DNA of 64,000 bases from Cellulomonas carbonis (GTDB lineage: Bacteria > Actinomycetota > Actinomycetes > Actinomycetales > Cellulomonadaceae): assembly GCF_014636275.1 (NCBI RefSeq), contig NZ_BMEB01000003.1:124001-188000 (forward strand), written 5' to 3'. This document shows positions 34,221 to 44,193 of the stretch, one piece after another. Position 1 is the stretch's first letter; each line of letters begins with the position of its first letter. The notes under the pieces are model-generated. The model saw nothing but the letters and a program-made list of their open reading frames with translations. It made no database searches and was not told the origin of the DNA. A program made the position numbers and the translations under genes.

Positions 34221-35765
34221 ATGGCGTCCTCGCAGGTGGAGCACGAGATCAAGCTCGACGTCCCGGCCGGTGCCGAGGTCCCGGACCTCAGGTCGCTGCC
34301 GGGCGTCGCCGAGGTGCGGCCCGAGACGGTCGAGCTCGAGGCGCAGTACATGGACACGGCCGACCTGTCCCTGCTGCGCGCCCGGACCACGCTGCGTCGG
34401 CGCACGGGCGGCCCGGACGAGGGGTGGCACCTCAAGCGGCCCGTGTCGGCCGACGGCACGCGGCGCACCGAGCTGCACGCCCCGCTCGGCTCGTCGACCA
34501 CGGTCCCCGCGGCTCTGCGACGACAGGTCCAGGTGGTCGTCCGCGGCCGCCCGATCGTGCCCGTCGCGACGTTGAGCACGACCCGCACCTACCACCGTCT
34601 CGTCGCCGACGACGGGCGGGTGCTCGCCGAGGTCTGCGACGACGTCGTCCGCGGCCGGGTGGGAGACGCCGTCCGGCGGGGTGACGACGCTGCCGCGCCC
34701 GACGACGACGCGTGGCGCGAGTGGGAGGTCGAGCTCGTCGACGGCGAGCCGGACCTCCTCGACGCCGCCGGCGAGCTGCTGACCCGGGCCGGTGCCGAGC
34801 CGGCCGGCCGCGCGTCGAAGGTCGGCCGCGTCCTGTCCGGTGTCCTCCCGGACGCCCCGCCCGAGCCGTCGAGCGGGCTCGGGCGCAAGCGGGCCGGGAC
34901 GGTCGTGTGGGAGCACCTCGCGGCGCAGGTCGCGGCGCTGCAGGCCAACGACCCGCTCGTGCGGACCGACGAGCCGGACGCCGTCCACGACATGCGGGTC
35001 GCGACCCGGCGGCTGCGCAGCGCGCTCAGGACGTTCCGGCCGCTCGTCGACCGGGACGTCACCGACCCGCTCCGCGACGAGCTGAAGCGGCTCGGCCAGG
35101 TCCTCGGGGAGGCCCGCGACGCCGAGGTCCTGCGCGGCCGTCTCCGCTCGACGGTCGACGACCTCGACGCCGAGCTCGTCGTCGGCCCGGTCGCCGCGCG
35201 CGTCGGCGAGGAGCTCGACGGCGCGTACCGGACGGCGCACCGGGCGGCCGTCCGCGTCCTCGACGCGAAGCGCTACCTGCGGCTGCTCGACGACCTCGAC
35301 CGACTGGTCGCCGACCCGCCGTGGACGGGCCGGGCCCGCGACCGTGCCGACGACGTCCTGCCGCGCCGCGTCCGTTCCGCGCACCGCGACGTCGTCCGTG
35401 CGGTCGACCGCGCCGCGTCGACGGCGGGCGGGTCGCGCGACGTCGCGCTGCACGAGGTCCGCAAGGCCGCCAAGCGCGCGCGGTACGCCGCCGAGGCGGT
35501 CGCGACCCGGTTCGGGGAGCCGGCCGAGCGCTACGCGGCCGCGATGGAGGCCGTCCAGGACGCGCTCGGCGAGCACCAGGACGCCGTCGTCGCGCGGCGG
35601 GTCCTGCGCGACCTCGGGATGCGCGCGCACCTGGCGGGTGAGAACGGCTTCACCTGGGGTCTGCTCCACGGGCTCGAGCAGGCGCGGGCCGACGCGGCCG
35701 AGAGCGCGTTCGCCGAGGCGTGGGCGGTCGCGTCGCGGAAGAAGCTGCGTCGCTGGTTCGACTGA
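34221..35765 (+). CDS. CYTH-CHAD domain protein
   Basis: The 514-residue protein has a CYTH domain (about 1-200) with the EHEIKLDV signature (ExExK) for triphosphate binding, and a CHAD domain (about 225-510) with VHDMRVATRRLRSALRTF and LHEVRKAAKRARYAAEA, the conserved His blocks for polyphosphate binding. Such fusions hydrolyse triphosphate or bind polyphosphate granules. The ATG at 34221 is preceded by GCAGGA at eight bases; a start nine bases earlier is possible. It converges on the iron transporter operon. Confidence 0.9.
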   Translation: MASSQVEHEIKLDVPAGAEVPDLRSLPGVAEVRPETVELEAQYMDTADLSLLRARTTLRRRTGGPDEGWHLKRPVSADGTRRTELHAPLGSSTTVPAALRRQVQVVVRGRPIVPVATLSTTRTYHRLVADDGRVLAEVCDDVVRGRVGDAVRRGDDAAAPDDDAWREWEVELVDGEPDLLDAAGELLTRAGAEPAGRASKVGRVLSGVLPDAPPEPSSGLGRKRAGTVVWEHLAAQVAALQANDPLVRTDEPDAVHDMRVATRRLRSALRTFRPLVDRDVTDPLRDELKRLGQVLGEARDAEVLRGRLRSTVDDLDAELVVGPVAARVGEELDGAYRTAHRAAVRVLDAKRYLRLLDDLDRLVADPPWTGRARDRADDVLPRRVRSAHRDVVRAVDRAASTAGGSRDVALHEVRKAAKRARYAAEAVATRFGEPAERYAAAMEAVQDALGEHQDAVVARRVLRDLGMRAHLAGENGFTWGLLHGLEQARADAAESAFAEAWAVASRKKLRRWFD

Positions 35766-35826
35766 ACGGGACGAGGGCCGGGCGCCGCCGCGCGCGCCGA
35801 GCCGCATGGCACACGCCCGCCCCGCC

Positions 35827-37950
35827 TCACACCCGCGCGCCGCGCGCCGTCCGGCTCAGCAGCCACACGAAGTACGGCGCACCCACGAGCGCGGTGACCA
35901 GCCCGACGGGCAGCTGCGCGGGCGCGATCACCGTCCGCCCGATGGTGTCCGCGACGCTCACCAGGAGCGCCCCGGTGAGCGCCGCCGCCGGGAGCGACCA
36001 GCGGTGCGCCGCCCCGACGAGCCGTCGCGCCATGTGGGGTGCGACGAGTCCCACGAACCCGACCACCCCGACGGCCGACACGGCCGTGGCCGCGAGCAGC
36101 GCGGCGAGGACGAGGGCCCGGTTCCGCTCCGCCCCGACGCGCACGCCGAGCACGCGGGGCGTGTCCTCGTCGATCGCGACGAGGTCGAGCCGGCGGTGCG
36201 CGGCCCACGCGAGGGGCAGGGCGACGAGCAGTGCGACTGCCACCGGGGCGCTCTGCTCGAGCGTGCGGCCGTACGTCGAGCCCGACAGCCAGGTGAGCGC
36301 CATCGTGGTGTTCCACGGGCTCGTGACGACGACGATCACCGTGATGAGACCCGCGGTGACCGCGTTCAGGCCGACGCCCATGAGGACGAGCCGGTCGGCG
36401 CCGCGGCTGCGTCCGCACAGCGCGAGCAGCGTCCCGAACGCGACGACCGCGCCGACGGCCGCCGACCCGGTCACGGCCCACACCCCCGCCGAGGGCACGA
36501 GCGCGATCGTCACGACGGCCCCGATGCCCGCGCCGCCCGTGATGCCGAGCAGGCCGGGGTCCGCCAGCGGGTTCCGCACGAGCGTCTGCACGAGCGCACC
36601 CGCGAGACCGAGCGCCGCGCCCGCGAGCAGGGCCGCGACCACGCGCGGGGACCGCTGGTCGAGCACGAACGTGACGGTCCGACCCGCGGAGTCGCGCAGC
36701 CAGTTCACGACGTCGCCCGTGAGCAGCAGACGGTCGCCGAGGAGCAGGCCCGCGACCCCGGCCGCGACGACGGCGGCCGCGAGGACCGCGACGGTCACGG
36801 CCGCGCGACGTGAGGTCCGGGGCCGGGCGCCCGCGGCCGCCGTCGTGCGCGAGACGTCGTCGCGCAGGCGGCGCGCCGCCCAGATCAGCACCGACGCGCC
36901 GAACACCGTCGTGACGACGCCCGTCGGGACCGTCATGCGCGCGGCGTCGGGCAGCAGGGTGCGGAGCAGGACGTCGGCCGCGAGCACGACGATGCACCCG
37001 ACCAGGCCGGCGAACGGCACGAGCAGCACGTGCCGCGACAGGCCGGGGACGCGCCGCGCGAGCAGGCGCGCGACGACGGGAGCGCCGAGGCCGACGAACC
37101 CCACGGGCCCTGCGACGGTGACCGCGGCGGCCGAGAGCACGACGGCGACCAGCACCGACACGACGCGGAGCCGCCGCACGTCGACGCCGAGCACCGACGC
37201 GGCGTCGTCGCCGAGCGCGAGCAGGTCGAGCCGGCGCCCGAGCAGCATCGCCGCGGCGAGCGCGACGACGACGACGGGTGCGACGCGCGCGACGGTGCCC
37301 GTGCCGGACTGCGCGACGTTGCCCGCCCCCCAGGCGAACAGCCCGGTCGTCTCCTGCGCGTAGAGCAGCAGCATGACCGTCGCCGCGGAGTCGAGCGCGA
37401 GCGCGACGGCAGCGCCCGCGAGGACGAGGCGCGTGGGGCCGCTCGCGCCGGCACGTGACAGCGCGAGCACGAGGGCGGCGGCGGCGAGCCCGCCGAGGAA
37501 CGCGACGGACCCGCGCAGCGCGACCGGGAGGGTCAGCCCGACGGCGGCGACGGCCACGACCGCGACGTACCCGCCCGCGTTGACGGCGAGCGTGTCGGGG
37601 GACGCGAGCGGGTTGCGCGCGACCGACTGCAGCACCGCACCCGCGGCGCCGAGCGCGACGCCGACGAGCAGCGCGGCCAGGACCCGGGGGAGCCGCGACG
37701 CGACGAGCACCGCGACATCGGCCTCACCGCCCCGGCCGAGCACGGCGGCGAGGAGGTCCCCGGCGCCGACGTCGGCGCTGCCGAGCGTGAGGTCCACGAC
37801 GGCGAGAACACCCACGGCCGCCGTGGCGACGAGCAGCGCGAGCGCCGCCGCGACGCCGGGCCGCCGCAGGGCAGCACCGGCTCCCGGGCGCGACGCCGAC
37901 CCCCGGAGCGCGGACGCACCGGGGGTCGGGGTGCTCGTCGTCGTGGTCAC
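35827..37950 (-). CDS. Fused iron-siderophore ABC transporter permease (FhuB-like, two FecCD units)
   Basis: The 707-residue protein contains two FecCD-type permease halves of about 320-340 residues, each with about ten helices. Each half shows the signature region before the cytosolic loop: GAVLQSVARNPLASPDTLAVNAGG (about 100-125) and GALVQTLVRNPLADPGLLGITGGAG (about 440-465), plus VGFVGLGAPVVARLL and VGFVGLVAPHMARRLV. A single fused polypeptide replaces a permease dimer, as in FhuB. The GTG overlaps the stop of the binding-protein gene (GTGA), so it is the last gene of an IdeR-controlled operon: ATPase, binding protein, permease. Confidence 0.92.
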   Translation of the reverse strand: MTTTTSTPTPGASALRGSASRPGAGAALRRPGVAAALALLVATAAVGVLAVVDLTLGSADVGAGDLLAAVLGRGGEADVAVLVASRLPRVLAALLVGVALGAAGAVLQSVARNPLASPDTLAVNAGGYVAVVAVAAVGLTLPVALRGSVAFLGGLAAAALVLALSRAGASGPTRLVLAGAAVALALDSAATVMLLLYAQETTGLFAWGAGNVAQSGTGTVARVAPVVVVALAAAMLLGRRLDLLALGDDAASVLGVDVRRLRVVSVLVAVVLSAAAVTVAGPVGFVGLGAPVVARLLARRVPGLSRHVLLVPFAGLVGCIVVLAADVLLRTLLPDAARMTVPTGVVTTVFGASVLIWAARRLRDDVSRTTAAAGARPRTSRRAAVTVAVLAAAVVAAGVAGLLLGDRLLLTGDVVNWLRDSAGRTVTFVLDQRSPRVVAALLAGAALGLAGALVQTLVRNPLADPGLLGITGGAGIGAVVTIALVPSAGVWAVTGSAAVGAVVAFGTLLALCGRSRGADRLVLMGVGLNAVTAGLITVIVVVTSPWNTTMALTWLSGSTYGRTLEQSAPVAVALLVALPLAWAAHRRLDLVAIDEDTPRVLGVRVGAERNRALVLAALLAATAVSAVGVVGFVGLVAPHMARRLVGAAHRWSLPAAALTGALLVSVADTIGRTVIAPAQLPVGLVTALVGAPYFVWLLSRTARGARV

Positions 37951-38999
37951 TCGGTCAGGGCAGCGACGACCGCGTCGACGAACGCGGTCCCCGACGCGGG
38001 GCCGCCGAACATCCAGATGCCGTCGGGGATGCGGTGCACCTGACCCGACGTGACGAACGGCAGCTTCTGCCAGACGGGGTTGTCGGCGAGGCCCTCCGCG
38101 AAGGGGTCGGTCTCGGCGGCGTTGGCGGCGTAGACGAAGTGCACGTCGTCGAGCGCGGTGAGGCCCTCGACGTCGGTTGCGCTCAGGCCGTAGTCCGGGT
38201 CACCCTCACCCGTCCACGCGTTCTCCAGGCCGAGCTCGCCGAGCAGGGCCCCGAAGAACGAGCCGCCGGTGAACATGCGCACGGAGACGACGCCGTTGTT
38301 GTCCCAGCCGTCGGCCATCGTCACGGGTGCGCCCTCGAGCCCGGCGTCGGCGAGCGCGGCGCGGCCGTCGGCCAACGCGGCGTCGAAGTCGGCGAGGAGG
38401 TCCTCGCCGCGGTCCTGCGTGCCCGTGACCTCGGCGAGGGTCTCGACGGTGCGCCGCAGGTAGCCCATGGGGTCCTCCGCGTCCGACCCCCGCAGCGCCA
38501 GGACCGGGACGGACTCCTCGATCTGCGCGATGACGGCGTCCGGCAGGTCCGTGGTCGTGACGACGAGGTCGGCGTCGAGCGCGGCGATCGCGTCGAGGCT
38601 CGGCTCACCGCGGAACCCGACGTCGGGGACGGACGCGTCGAGCGGCTCGACCGTCGCCCAGGTGTTGTAGCCCGCGACGTCGGCCTGGCCGACGGGCACG
38701 ACGCCCAGGCTGAGCAGGTTCTCCGTCAGGCCCCACTCGAGCGAGACGACGTCGACCGCGGGTGCGTCGAGCATGACCTCGCCGCGCTCGTCCGTCACGG
38801 TGACCGGCCCGGCGTCGCTGACCGCGCGGTCGTCGGTCGTGGCCCCGGTCGCCTCCGCGGGCTCCTCGGTCGTGCCGCACGCGGCGAGCAGGCCGACGAC
38901 GGCGATCGTGGCGAGCGCGGCGACGGGTCGGCGCGCGCTCCGGGCGGCCTCAGGGGCGGAAGCCCCACGCGTGCGGGTGGCGGGACGGGTCAGGCGCAT
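37947..38999 (-). CDS. Iron-siderophore ABC transporter substrate-binding lipoprotein
   Basis: The 350-residue protein has a lipoprotein signal ending in LLAACGTTEE (Cys near 41) and the class III binding-protein pattern of FepB/FhuD type: VVSLEWGLTENLLSLGVVPVGQ, AALDADLVVTT and the long linker helix between lobes. It should deliver ferric siderophore to the fused permease. AAGGA precedes the ATG at about seven bases. It overlaps the permease start (GTGA). The exact siderophore is unknown. Confidence 0.92.
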   Translation of the reverse strand: MRLTRPATRTRGASAPEAARSARRPVAALATIAVVGLLAACGTTEEPAEATGATTDDRAVSDAGPVTVTDERGEVMLDAPAVDVVSLEWGLTENLLSLGVVPVGQADVAGYNTWATVEPLDASVPDVGFRGEPSLDAIAALDADLVVTTTDLPDAVIAQIEESVPVLALRGSDAEDPMGYLRRTVETLAEVTGTQDRGEDLLADFDAALADGRAALADAGLEGAPVTMADGWDNNGVVSVRMFTGGSFFGALLGELGLENAWTGEGDPDYGLSATDVEGLTALDDVHFVYAANAAETDPFAEGLADNPVWQKLPFVTSGQVHRIPDGIWMFGGPASGTAFVDAVVAALTE

Positions 39000-39111
39000 G
39001 GGTGTCCTTCGGTCGAGCCCTCGCGGGCAAGGGGGTGCCGCGGACGCGGCGTGGGGAGGGTTGTCGTGCGGTGCCGCGGGCGGCGGGCCGGGCCGGTCGC
39101 GGTGGGTCGGG

Positions 39112-39957
<846 letters not shown>

Positions 39958-39963
39958 GAGGAG

Positions 39964-39982
39964 GAAGGTAAGCCTTACCTCA
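39964..39982 (-). promoter_or_regulatory. DtxR/IdeR iron box of the siderophore transporter operon
   Basis: AGGTAAG, C, CTTACCT (39966-39980) is a perfect interrupted palindrome. Together with its flanks it matches 14 of 19 positions of the DtxR consensus (TTAGGTTAGCCTAACCTAA). It overlaps a TACCTT -10 seven bases before the GTG, so bound IdeR would block transcription when iron is plentiful. Confidence 0.88.
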
Positions 39983-40016
39983 GTCGTCGATCAAGCCGGG
40001 TCCACGGGTGGTGCGG

Positions 40017-40868
40017 TCAGTCGCTCCTGCTCAGCCGTCCGAGCTCCTCGCCGTCGGCGTCCAGCAGGACCAGCGCACCGCCGTCCATCCCGACCCGCCG
40101 GGCCGTCGCGACCCACGACGGGACGGGCGCACCGTCGCAGCCGATGGCCGTCATCGGCCCGGAGGTCGCGAGGAAGCGGCCCTCCGCGCCGAGCGCCCAG
40201 CGCCCGGCGGCGCCGTTGCAGCCGTCCGACCCCGTGTAGGTCCCGTCGCCCGCGAGGTCGACGTGCGGCTCGTCGTCGGCGACGGGGGCGTCGGCCACCC
40301 ACCGTCCCGTGAGGTCCTCGCGGGTCGGCGGGCTCAACGCGGGAGGCAGTGGCGCGGGTGACGCGAGGACCTCCCGTGTCCGATCGGTGACCTCAGGTGG
40401 GCGCGTCCACTCGTCCGTGACGTCGGGGTGCGGGTCCGGTGCGCCGTCCACGCGGAGCGTCGCGACGACGGCGCCGTCGACGTCCACCAGCTCCCAGCCC
40501 GAGCCGGTCCCGCGGTACCCGACGACGGCGCCCAGCCACCCGGCGTCCTCGGGGTCCGCGTCGCCGATCCAGCCGTCGACCGACGCGACGAGCAGCGAGC
40601 CACCCGCCGTCCACGACCCGAGCACGACGTCGCCGTCGGACCAGAGCTGGAGCTCGGACGCGTCGAGCCGGAGCCACTCGGCGTCGGACCCGCCCGGGCG
40701 CTCGACGCGCCACAGGCCGACGAGGCCCTGCGGGTCGGCGTCCGCGTCCTGCTCGGCGACGCCCGGCGGCACGGGTCGCCCGCCGTCCGGGCCGCACGCG
40801 GTCACGCCGAGCACCCCGATCGCCGCGCCCACGACGGCCGCCAGCCACGCCCCGCGTCGTCGTCGCAC
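40017..40868 (-). CDS. Putative lipoprotein with META (HslJ-like) domain
   Basis: The 283-residue protein starts with Arg residues and a hydrophobic segment ending in GVTACGPD, a lipobox Cys near 25. The last about 95 residues have the META/HslJ pattern: LTGRWVADAPVADDEPHVDLAGDGTYTGSDGCNG followed by ATSGPMTAIGC (split here as separate blocks). META domains occur in heat-shock and envelope lipoproteins of unclear function. The N-terminal half (about 40-180) repeats a LVGLWRV-type strand and could be a second, diverged copy. GTG start at 40868. The 231 bases upstream (40869-41099) hold nothing I can support. Confidence 0.75.
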   Translation of the reverse strand: MRRRRGAWLAAVVGAAIGVLGVTACGPDGGRPVPPGVAEQDADADPQGLVGLWRVERPGGSDAEWLRLDASELQLWSDGDVVLGSWTAGGSLLVASVDGWIGDADPEDAGWLGAVVGYRGTGSGWELVDVDGAVVATLRVDGAPDPHPDVTDEWTRPPEVTDRTREVLASPAPLPPALSPPTREDLTGRWVADAPVADDEPHVDLAGDGTYTGSDGCNGAAGRWALGAEGRFLATSGPMTAIGCDGAPVPSWVATARRVGMDGGALVLLDADGEELGRLSRSD

Positions 40869-41099
40869 GTCACGCCTCCCGTCCTCACCGGGTACGTGTC
40901 GCGACGCGTCTCGGCCTTGCGTCGCGGGACCGAGGACGGGCGACCGAACAGGCCGGGCGTCGCGACCGTCGCGAGCACCACCACCCGCACGATGGGGAAC
41001 CGCTCCGTGGCCGTCCCGGTCCGTCTGCTGCCCGCCATGGTGACCCCCCGCTCGAGCGACCTACGAGGTCTACCACCGGGCGGCGTCGTCGGCGCGGGG

Positions 41100-41555
41100 T
41101 CAGCCGCAGTCGTCGCAGATGCCCGTGGCGGGCAGCGTCATCGAGCACGTCGGGCAGATCGGGGGCGGGACCTCGGCCGTCGACCGCGTCGTCCGCGTCG
41201 TCCGCGTCGCGCGCGGAGTCGCGGTGCGGGTGTGCGACGCCCGCCCGGGGGCCTCGCGGAGGGCCACCGCCGGCTCGGTGACCATGAACCCACGACGGCG
41301 CAGGATCGTCACGACGCCGTCCATCCCGCCGCTCTGGAACTCCTCGGGCGTCGCGAGCCGGCCTGTCGCGAACCGGTGCGCGACCGCGAGCAGCGCCCGG
41401 GCGTCGTAGGTCCGGCCCTCGTGGACGAGCGCGTAGCCGGGCGTCGGGCCGAAGCCGTAGACGTCGAGGAACGCGTCGCCGCCGCGCTGGTCGTACTCCG
41501 CGATCGCCTGGAGCACGTGCTGTCCCGTCACGGAGGAGAAGGTCGCCACGGTCAC
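41100..41555 (-). CDS. ScoMcrA-like N-terminal head domain protein with C-terminal zinc ribbon
   Basis: The 151-residue protein has a head domain (about 8-80) matching the N-terminal part of ScoMcrA-type modification-dependent nucleases: VLQAIAEYDQRGGDAFLDVYGFG, YALVHEGRTYDARALLAVAHR and FQSGGMDGVVTILRRRGF. No HNH or SRA domain follows. A Thr/Arg linker (RTATPRATRTTRTTRST) leads to a zinc ribbon CPTC and CDDC. Its GTG overlaps the stop of the ABC ATPase (GTGA), so it ends the hydrogenase/transporter operon. A DNA- or RNA-binding regulator is one inference; other roles are open. Confidence 0.72.
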   Translation of the reverse strand: MTVATFSSVTGQHVLQAIAEYDQRGGDAFLDVYGFGPTPGYALVHEGRTYDARALLAVAHRFATGRLATPEEFQSGGMDGVVTILRRRGFMVTEPAVALREAPGRASHTRTATPRATRTTRTTRSTAEVPPPICPTCSMTLPATGICDDCG

Positions 41556-42202
41556 GAGCCTACGTCCGCGGCCGGCCCACCTCGGCCCGTGCCGACGCCG
41601 ACCGGGACCGGGGCCGCGCTCCGCAGCGCGACCGGCCGCGCCCCGACGCGCGCGACGTCGTCCGGGTCGTGCGTCACGAGCAGCGTGGTCCGGCCGTGGC
41701 AGCGCTCGCGGACGCGCTCCGTCAGGAGCGGCCGCACGTCGGCGTCGAGGCCGGTGAACGGCTCGTCGAGCACGACGAGGTCGGCGTCGACCGCCAGGGC
41801 ACGCGCGATCGCGACGCGTCGCCGCTGCCCGCCCGACAGGTCCCGCACGGGTACGACGACGTCGCGCCCGGAGAGCCCGACCGCGGCGAGCGCGTCCAGC
41901 GCGGCACGCCCGGCCGCCGCGTCGCGCGCCGACCCGAGCACGAGCCGTACGTTGTCGACCGCCGAGAGCCTGGTGCACAGGCGGTCCTCCTGGAACACCG
42001 CGGCGCGGCGCAGGCCCGCGGTCCCGACGACGACGCCGCGGTCGGGCCGGACGAGCCCCAGCAGCACGCGCGCGACCGTCGTCTTGCCCGAGCCGTTGGG
42101 CCCGGTCAGCGCGGTGATCGACCCGTCGGGCAGCTCGAGGTCGAACCCGTCGAGGACGACGTGCGCCCCGTAGCGGACCCGGACCCCCCGCAGCGCGATC
42201 AC
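41552..42202 (-). CDS. NitT/TauT-type ABC transporter ATP-binding protein
   Basis: The 216-residue protein has Walker A GPNGSGKTT (about 34-42), Q-loop AVFQEDRL, signature LSGGQRRRV, Walker B LVVLDEPFTGLD and a switch His in LLVTHDPDD. The EDRL after Q is a hallmark of the nitrate/sulfonate/taurine/thiamine-precursor group. It starts with GTG overlapping the permease stop (GTGA) and overlaps the small head-domain gene downstream in the same way. Substrate unknown. Confidence 0.9.
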   Translation of the reverse strand: MIALRGVRVRYGAHVVLDGFDLELPDGSITALTGPNGSGKTTVARVLLGLVRPDRGVVVGTAGLRRAAVFQEDRLCTRLSAVDNVRLVLGSARDAAAGRAALDALAAVGLSGRDVVVPVRDLSGGQRRRVAIARALAVDADLVVLDEPFTGLDADVRPLLTERVRERCHGRTTLLVTHDPDDVARVGARPVALRSAAPVPVGVGTGRGGPAADVGS

Positions 42203-43122
42203 GGTCCGCCTCCCGTCCGCGGGGCGGGCGACCCGGGATCACCCGGGCGCGACCCCGGCGTCCGCGCTCCACCTACCCGCCGTAGCAGCGCACGCACCGC
42301 GAGCTCGCTCACGCGCGCGGCCACGACGACGACGACCGTCCACGCGAGCAGGTCGGCGCTGCTGAGCAGCACGCGCGCCTGCTGCATCTGCTCGCCGACG
42401 CTGCCGTCGGGCATGCCGATCACCTCGGCCGCGACGCCGCTCTTCCACGCGAGCCCGATGCCGATCGAGCACGCGGCCGCGAGGTGCGGCAGCACCGCGG
42501 GCAGGTCGACCGCGGCGAGCCGCCGCACGAGCGGGACGCGGAACACCTCGGCGACCTCGAGCAGCGCCCGGTCGCGCTGCCGGACCCCCTCGCGGACGCT
42601 CGTCCACACGATCGGCAGCACCATGAGGAAGCTCACGACCGCCGCGAGACGCGCGCTGTCCGCCCACAGGAGCAGCAGCACGACGATCCCGACGACGGGC
42701 ACGCTGCGGATCGCCGACATCAGTGGCGCCGTGAGCGCGTCGACCACGCGCGACGTCGACGCGACCGCGGCCCCGGCCGTCCCGACGACGACGCCGAGCC
42801 CGAACCCGACGGCGACGCGCGCGAGCGTGTGCGCGACGGTCAGCCAGAACTCGCCCGTCGTCGCGAGCACGCCGAGCCGCGCGACGACGTCGACCGGCGA
42901 CGCGAGGAGCAGCGCGTGCCCCACCACGAGGCTCGCGACCTGCCACACCCCGAGCCAGAACGCCGCGACGAGGGACGCACGCCCCGCCGCACCCGCCCAG
43001 GCGGGGCGCCCCGCCGCGGCTGCCCGCCCCGCCGCGGCTGCCCGCGCGTGAGGCCGCCCGCCGCGACGTGCGGCGTGGACGGGCCGGCCGCCGCCGCCGT
43101 CACGGGTCGACGTAGAGCTCAT
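42199..43122 (-). CDS. NitT/TauT-type ABC transporter permease
   Basis: The 307-residue protein has an Arg/Ala-rich N-terminal tail of about 45 residues and then six helices. The coupling (EAA) loop is in the block containing GIGLAWKSGVAAEVIG, and LMSAIRSVPVVGIVVLLLLW fits the SsuC/TauC fold. It partners the binding lipoprotein and ATPase in the same operon; the binding protein's stop lies 23 bases inside this gene. The start at 43122 is the first ATG with a plausible overlap; a shorter start after the tail is possible. Confidence 0.85.
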   Translation of the reverse strand: MSSTSTRDGGGGRPVHAARRGGRPHARAAAAGRAAAAGRPAWAGAAGRASLVAAFWLGVWQVASLVVGHALLLASPVDVVARLGVLATTGEFWLTVAHTLARVAVGFGLGVVVGTAGAAVASTSRVVDALTAPLMSAIRSVPVVGIVVLLLLWADSARLAAVVSFLMVLPIVWTSVREGVRQRDRALLEVAEVFRVPLVRRLAAVDLPAVLPHLAAACSIGIGLAWKSGVAAEVIGMPDGSVGEQMQQARVLLSSADLLAWTVVVVVAARVSELAVRALLRRVGGARTPGSRPGDPGSPAPRTGGGP

Positions 43123-44182
43123 CGGGCACGCTCCCGCCGACCGAGGCCGGGTCCGCGGCGGCCAGGACCCGCAGGTACGCGTCGAGCGCGGACCGCATCT
43201 CCGCGCCGTCGAGGTAGGTGATGCCGGACACGGGGATCGCCGCCTCCGCGACGGCTACCGAGCCGAGGATCCCGGCGTCCGCGACGAGGACCGCCGCGGT
43301 CGCCGGGTCGGCGTTCGTCAGGGCCGTCGACGCCTGAAGGTCGGCCAGGAAGGTGCTGAGCGCGTCCGGGTGCTCGTGCGCGAACGCGGTCCGCACGACG
43401 ACGACACCCGTGACCATGGGCGTGCCCTCGACCGCCTCCCACACGTCGGCGAGGCGGACCGCCGTCCGCAGCGCGGGGCTCTGCGCGATCGCCGCTGTCG
43501 CGAACGGCTGCGGCAGCACGCCGATCGCGCCCGGCCGGCTCGCGACGAGCGCGGCGACCTCGGTGTGCTCGCTGCGGTACTCGACCGTGACGTCGACGCC
43601 GGGCTCGAGCCCCGCGCCGCGCAGCAGGTGGTCCAGCACGTACTCGGGCGACGCGCCCTTGCCCGAGCTGTACACCGTGCGGCCCGCCAGGTCGGCGAGG
43701 TCGTCGACCGTGCCGCCGTGCTCGACGACCTCGAACGTCCCGAGGGTCGTGACCGCCGCGACCTGCACCTGGGGCCCGTCGTCGGTCAGCGTGCGGTGGT
43801 GCAGCACGCTCGCGAGGTTCGCGGGCACGAGCGCGACGTCGACGGCGCCCTGGACGACGAGCGGCACGACCTCGTCGGGCGTCCCGTGCATCGTGAGCTC
43901 GTAGTCCTGCGCCGCGCGCCCGTGCGCGTCGTCGTCCATGAGCCCGACCAGGCCCATGGTCGTCGGGCCCTTGAGCGACGCGACCCGGACGGTCGGCGCG
44001 TCGACGCGCGCGGCGTCGTCGTCGGCCGAGCGCGCGGGGTCCGCCGACGACGCCGCGGCGGGGGCGGCCGGGGAGGTGGCGGGCGCGGTCGTCGCGCAGG
44101 CCGCGAGCAGCGCCGTCAGCGCGAGCGCGGTCGCGAGGGCGGCCGGGGCCCCGGGTCGGTCGTGCGCACGTCGTCGGTCCAC
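43100..44182 (-). CDS. NitT/TauT-type ABC transporter substrate-binding lipoprotein
   Basis: The 360-residue protein has a lipoprotein signal ending in TALLAACATT and a two-lobe NMT1/ABC-sulfonate-type domain (RVASLKGPTTMGLVGLM, then GAVDVALVPANLASVL and RTVYSSGKGASPEYVLDHLL). The GPTTMG loop is where related proteins hold the ligand's anionic or ring group. Its GTG lies 11 bases after the stop of the hydrogenase gene, with a G-rich ribosome site AGGGGGACC just upstream. Ligand is unknown; co-transcription with the hydrogenase suggests a metabolite or cofactor precursor linked to it, which is inference. Confidence 0.87.
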   Translation of the reverse strand: MDRRRAHDRPGAPAALATALALTALLAACATTAPATSPAAPAAASSADPARSADDDAARVDAPTVRVASLKGPTTMGLVGLMDDDAHGRAAQDYELTMHGTPDEVVPLVVQGAVDVALVPANLASVLHHRTLTDDGPQVQVAAVTTLGTFEVVEHGGTVDDLADLAGRTVYSSGKGASPEYVLDHLLRGAGLEPGVDVTVEYRSEHTEVAALVASRPGAIGVLPQPFATAAIAQSPALRTAVRLADVWEAVEGTPMVTGVVVVRTAFAHEHPDALSTFLADLQASTALTNADPATAAVLVADAGILGSVAVAEAAIPVSGITYLDGAEMRSALDAYLRVLAAADPASVGGSVPDELYVDP

Positions 44183-44193
44183 GGTGGTCCCCC

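Noticed and set aside
40802..41038. 78-residue minus-strand frame upstream of the META lipoprotein
   Set aside because: It overlaps the lipoprotein start in another frame, has no ribosome-binding site, and shows no recognisable pattern.
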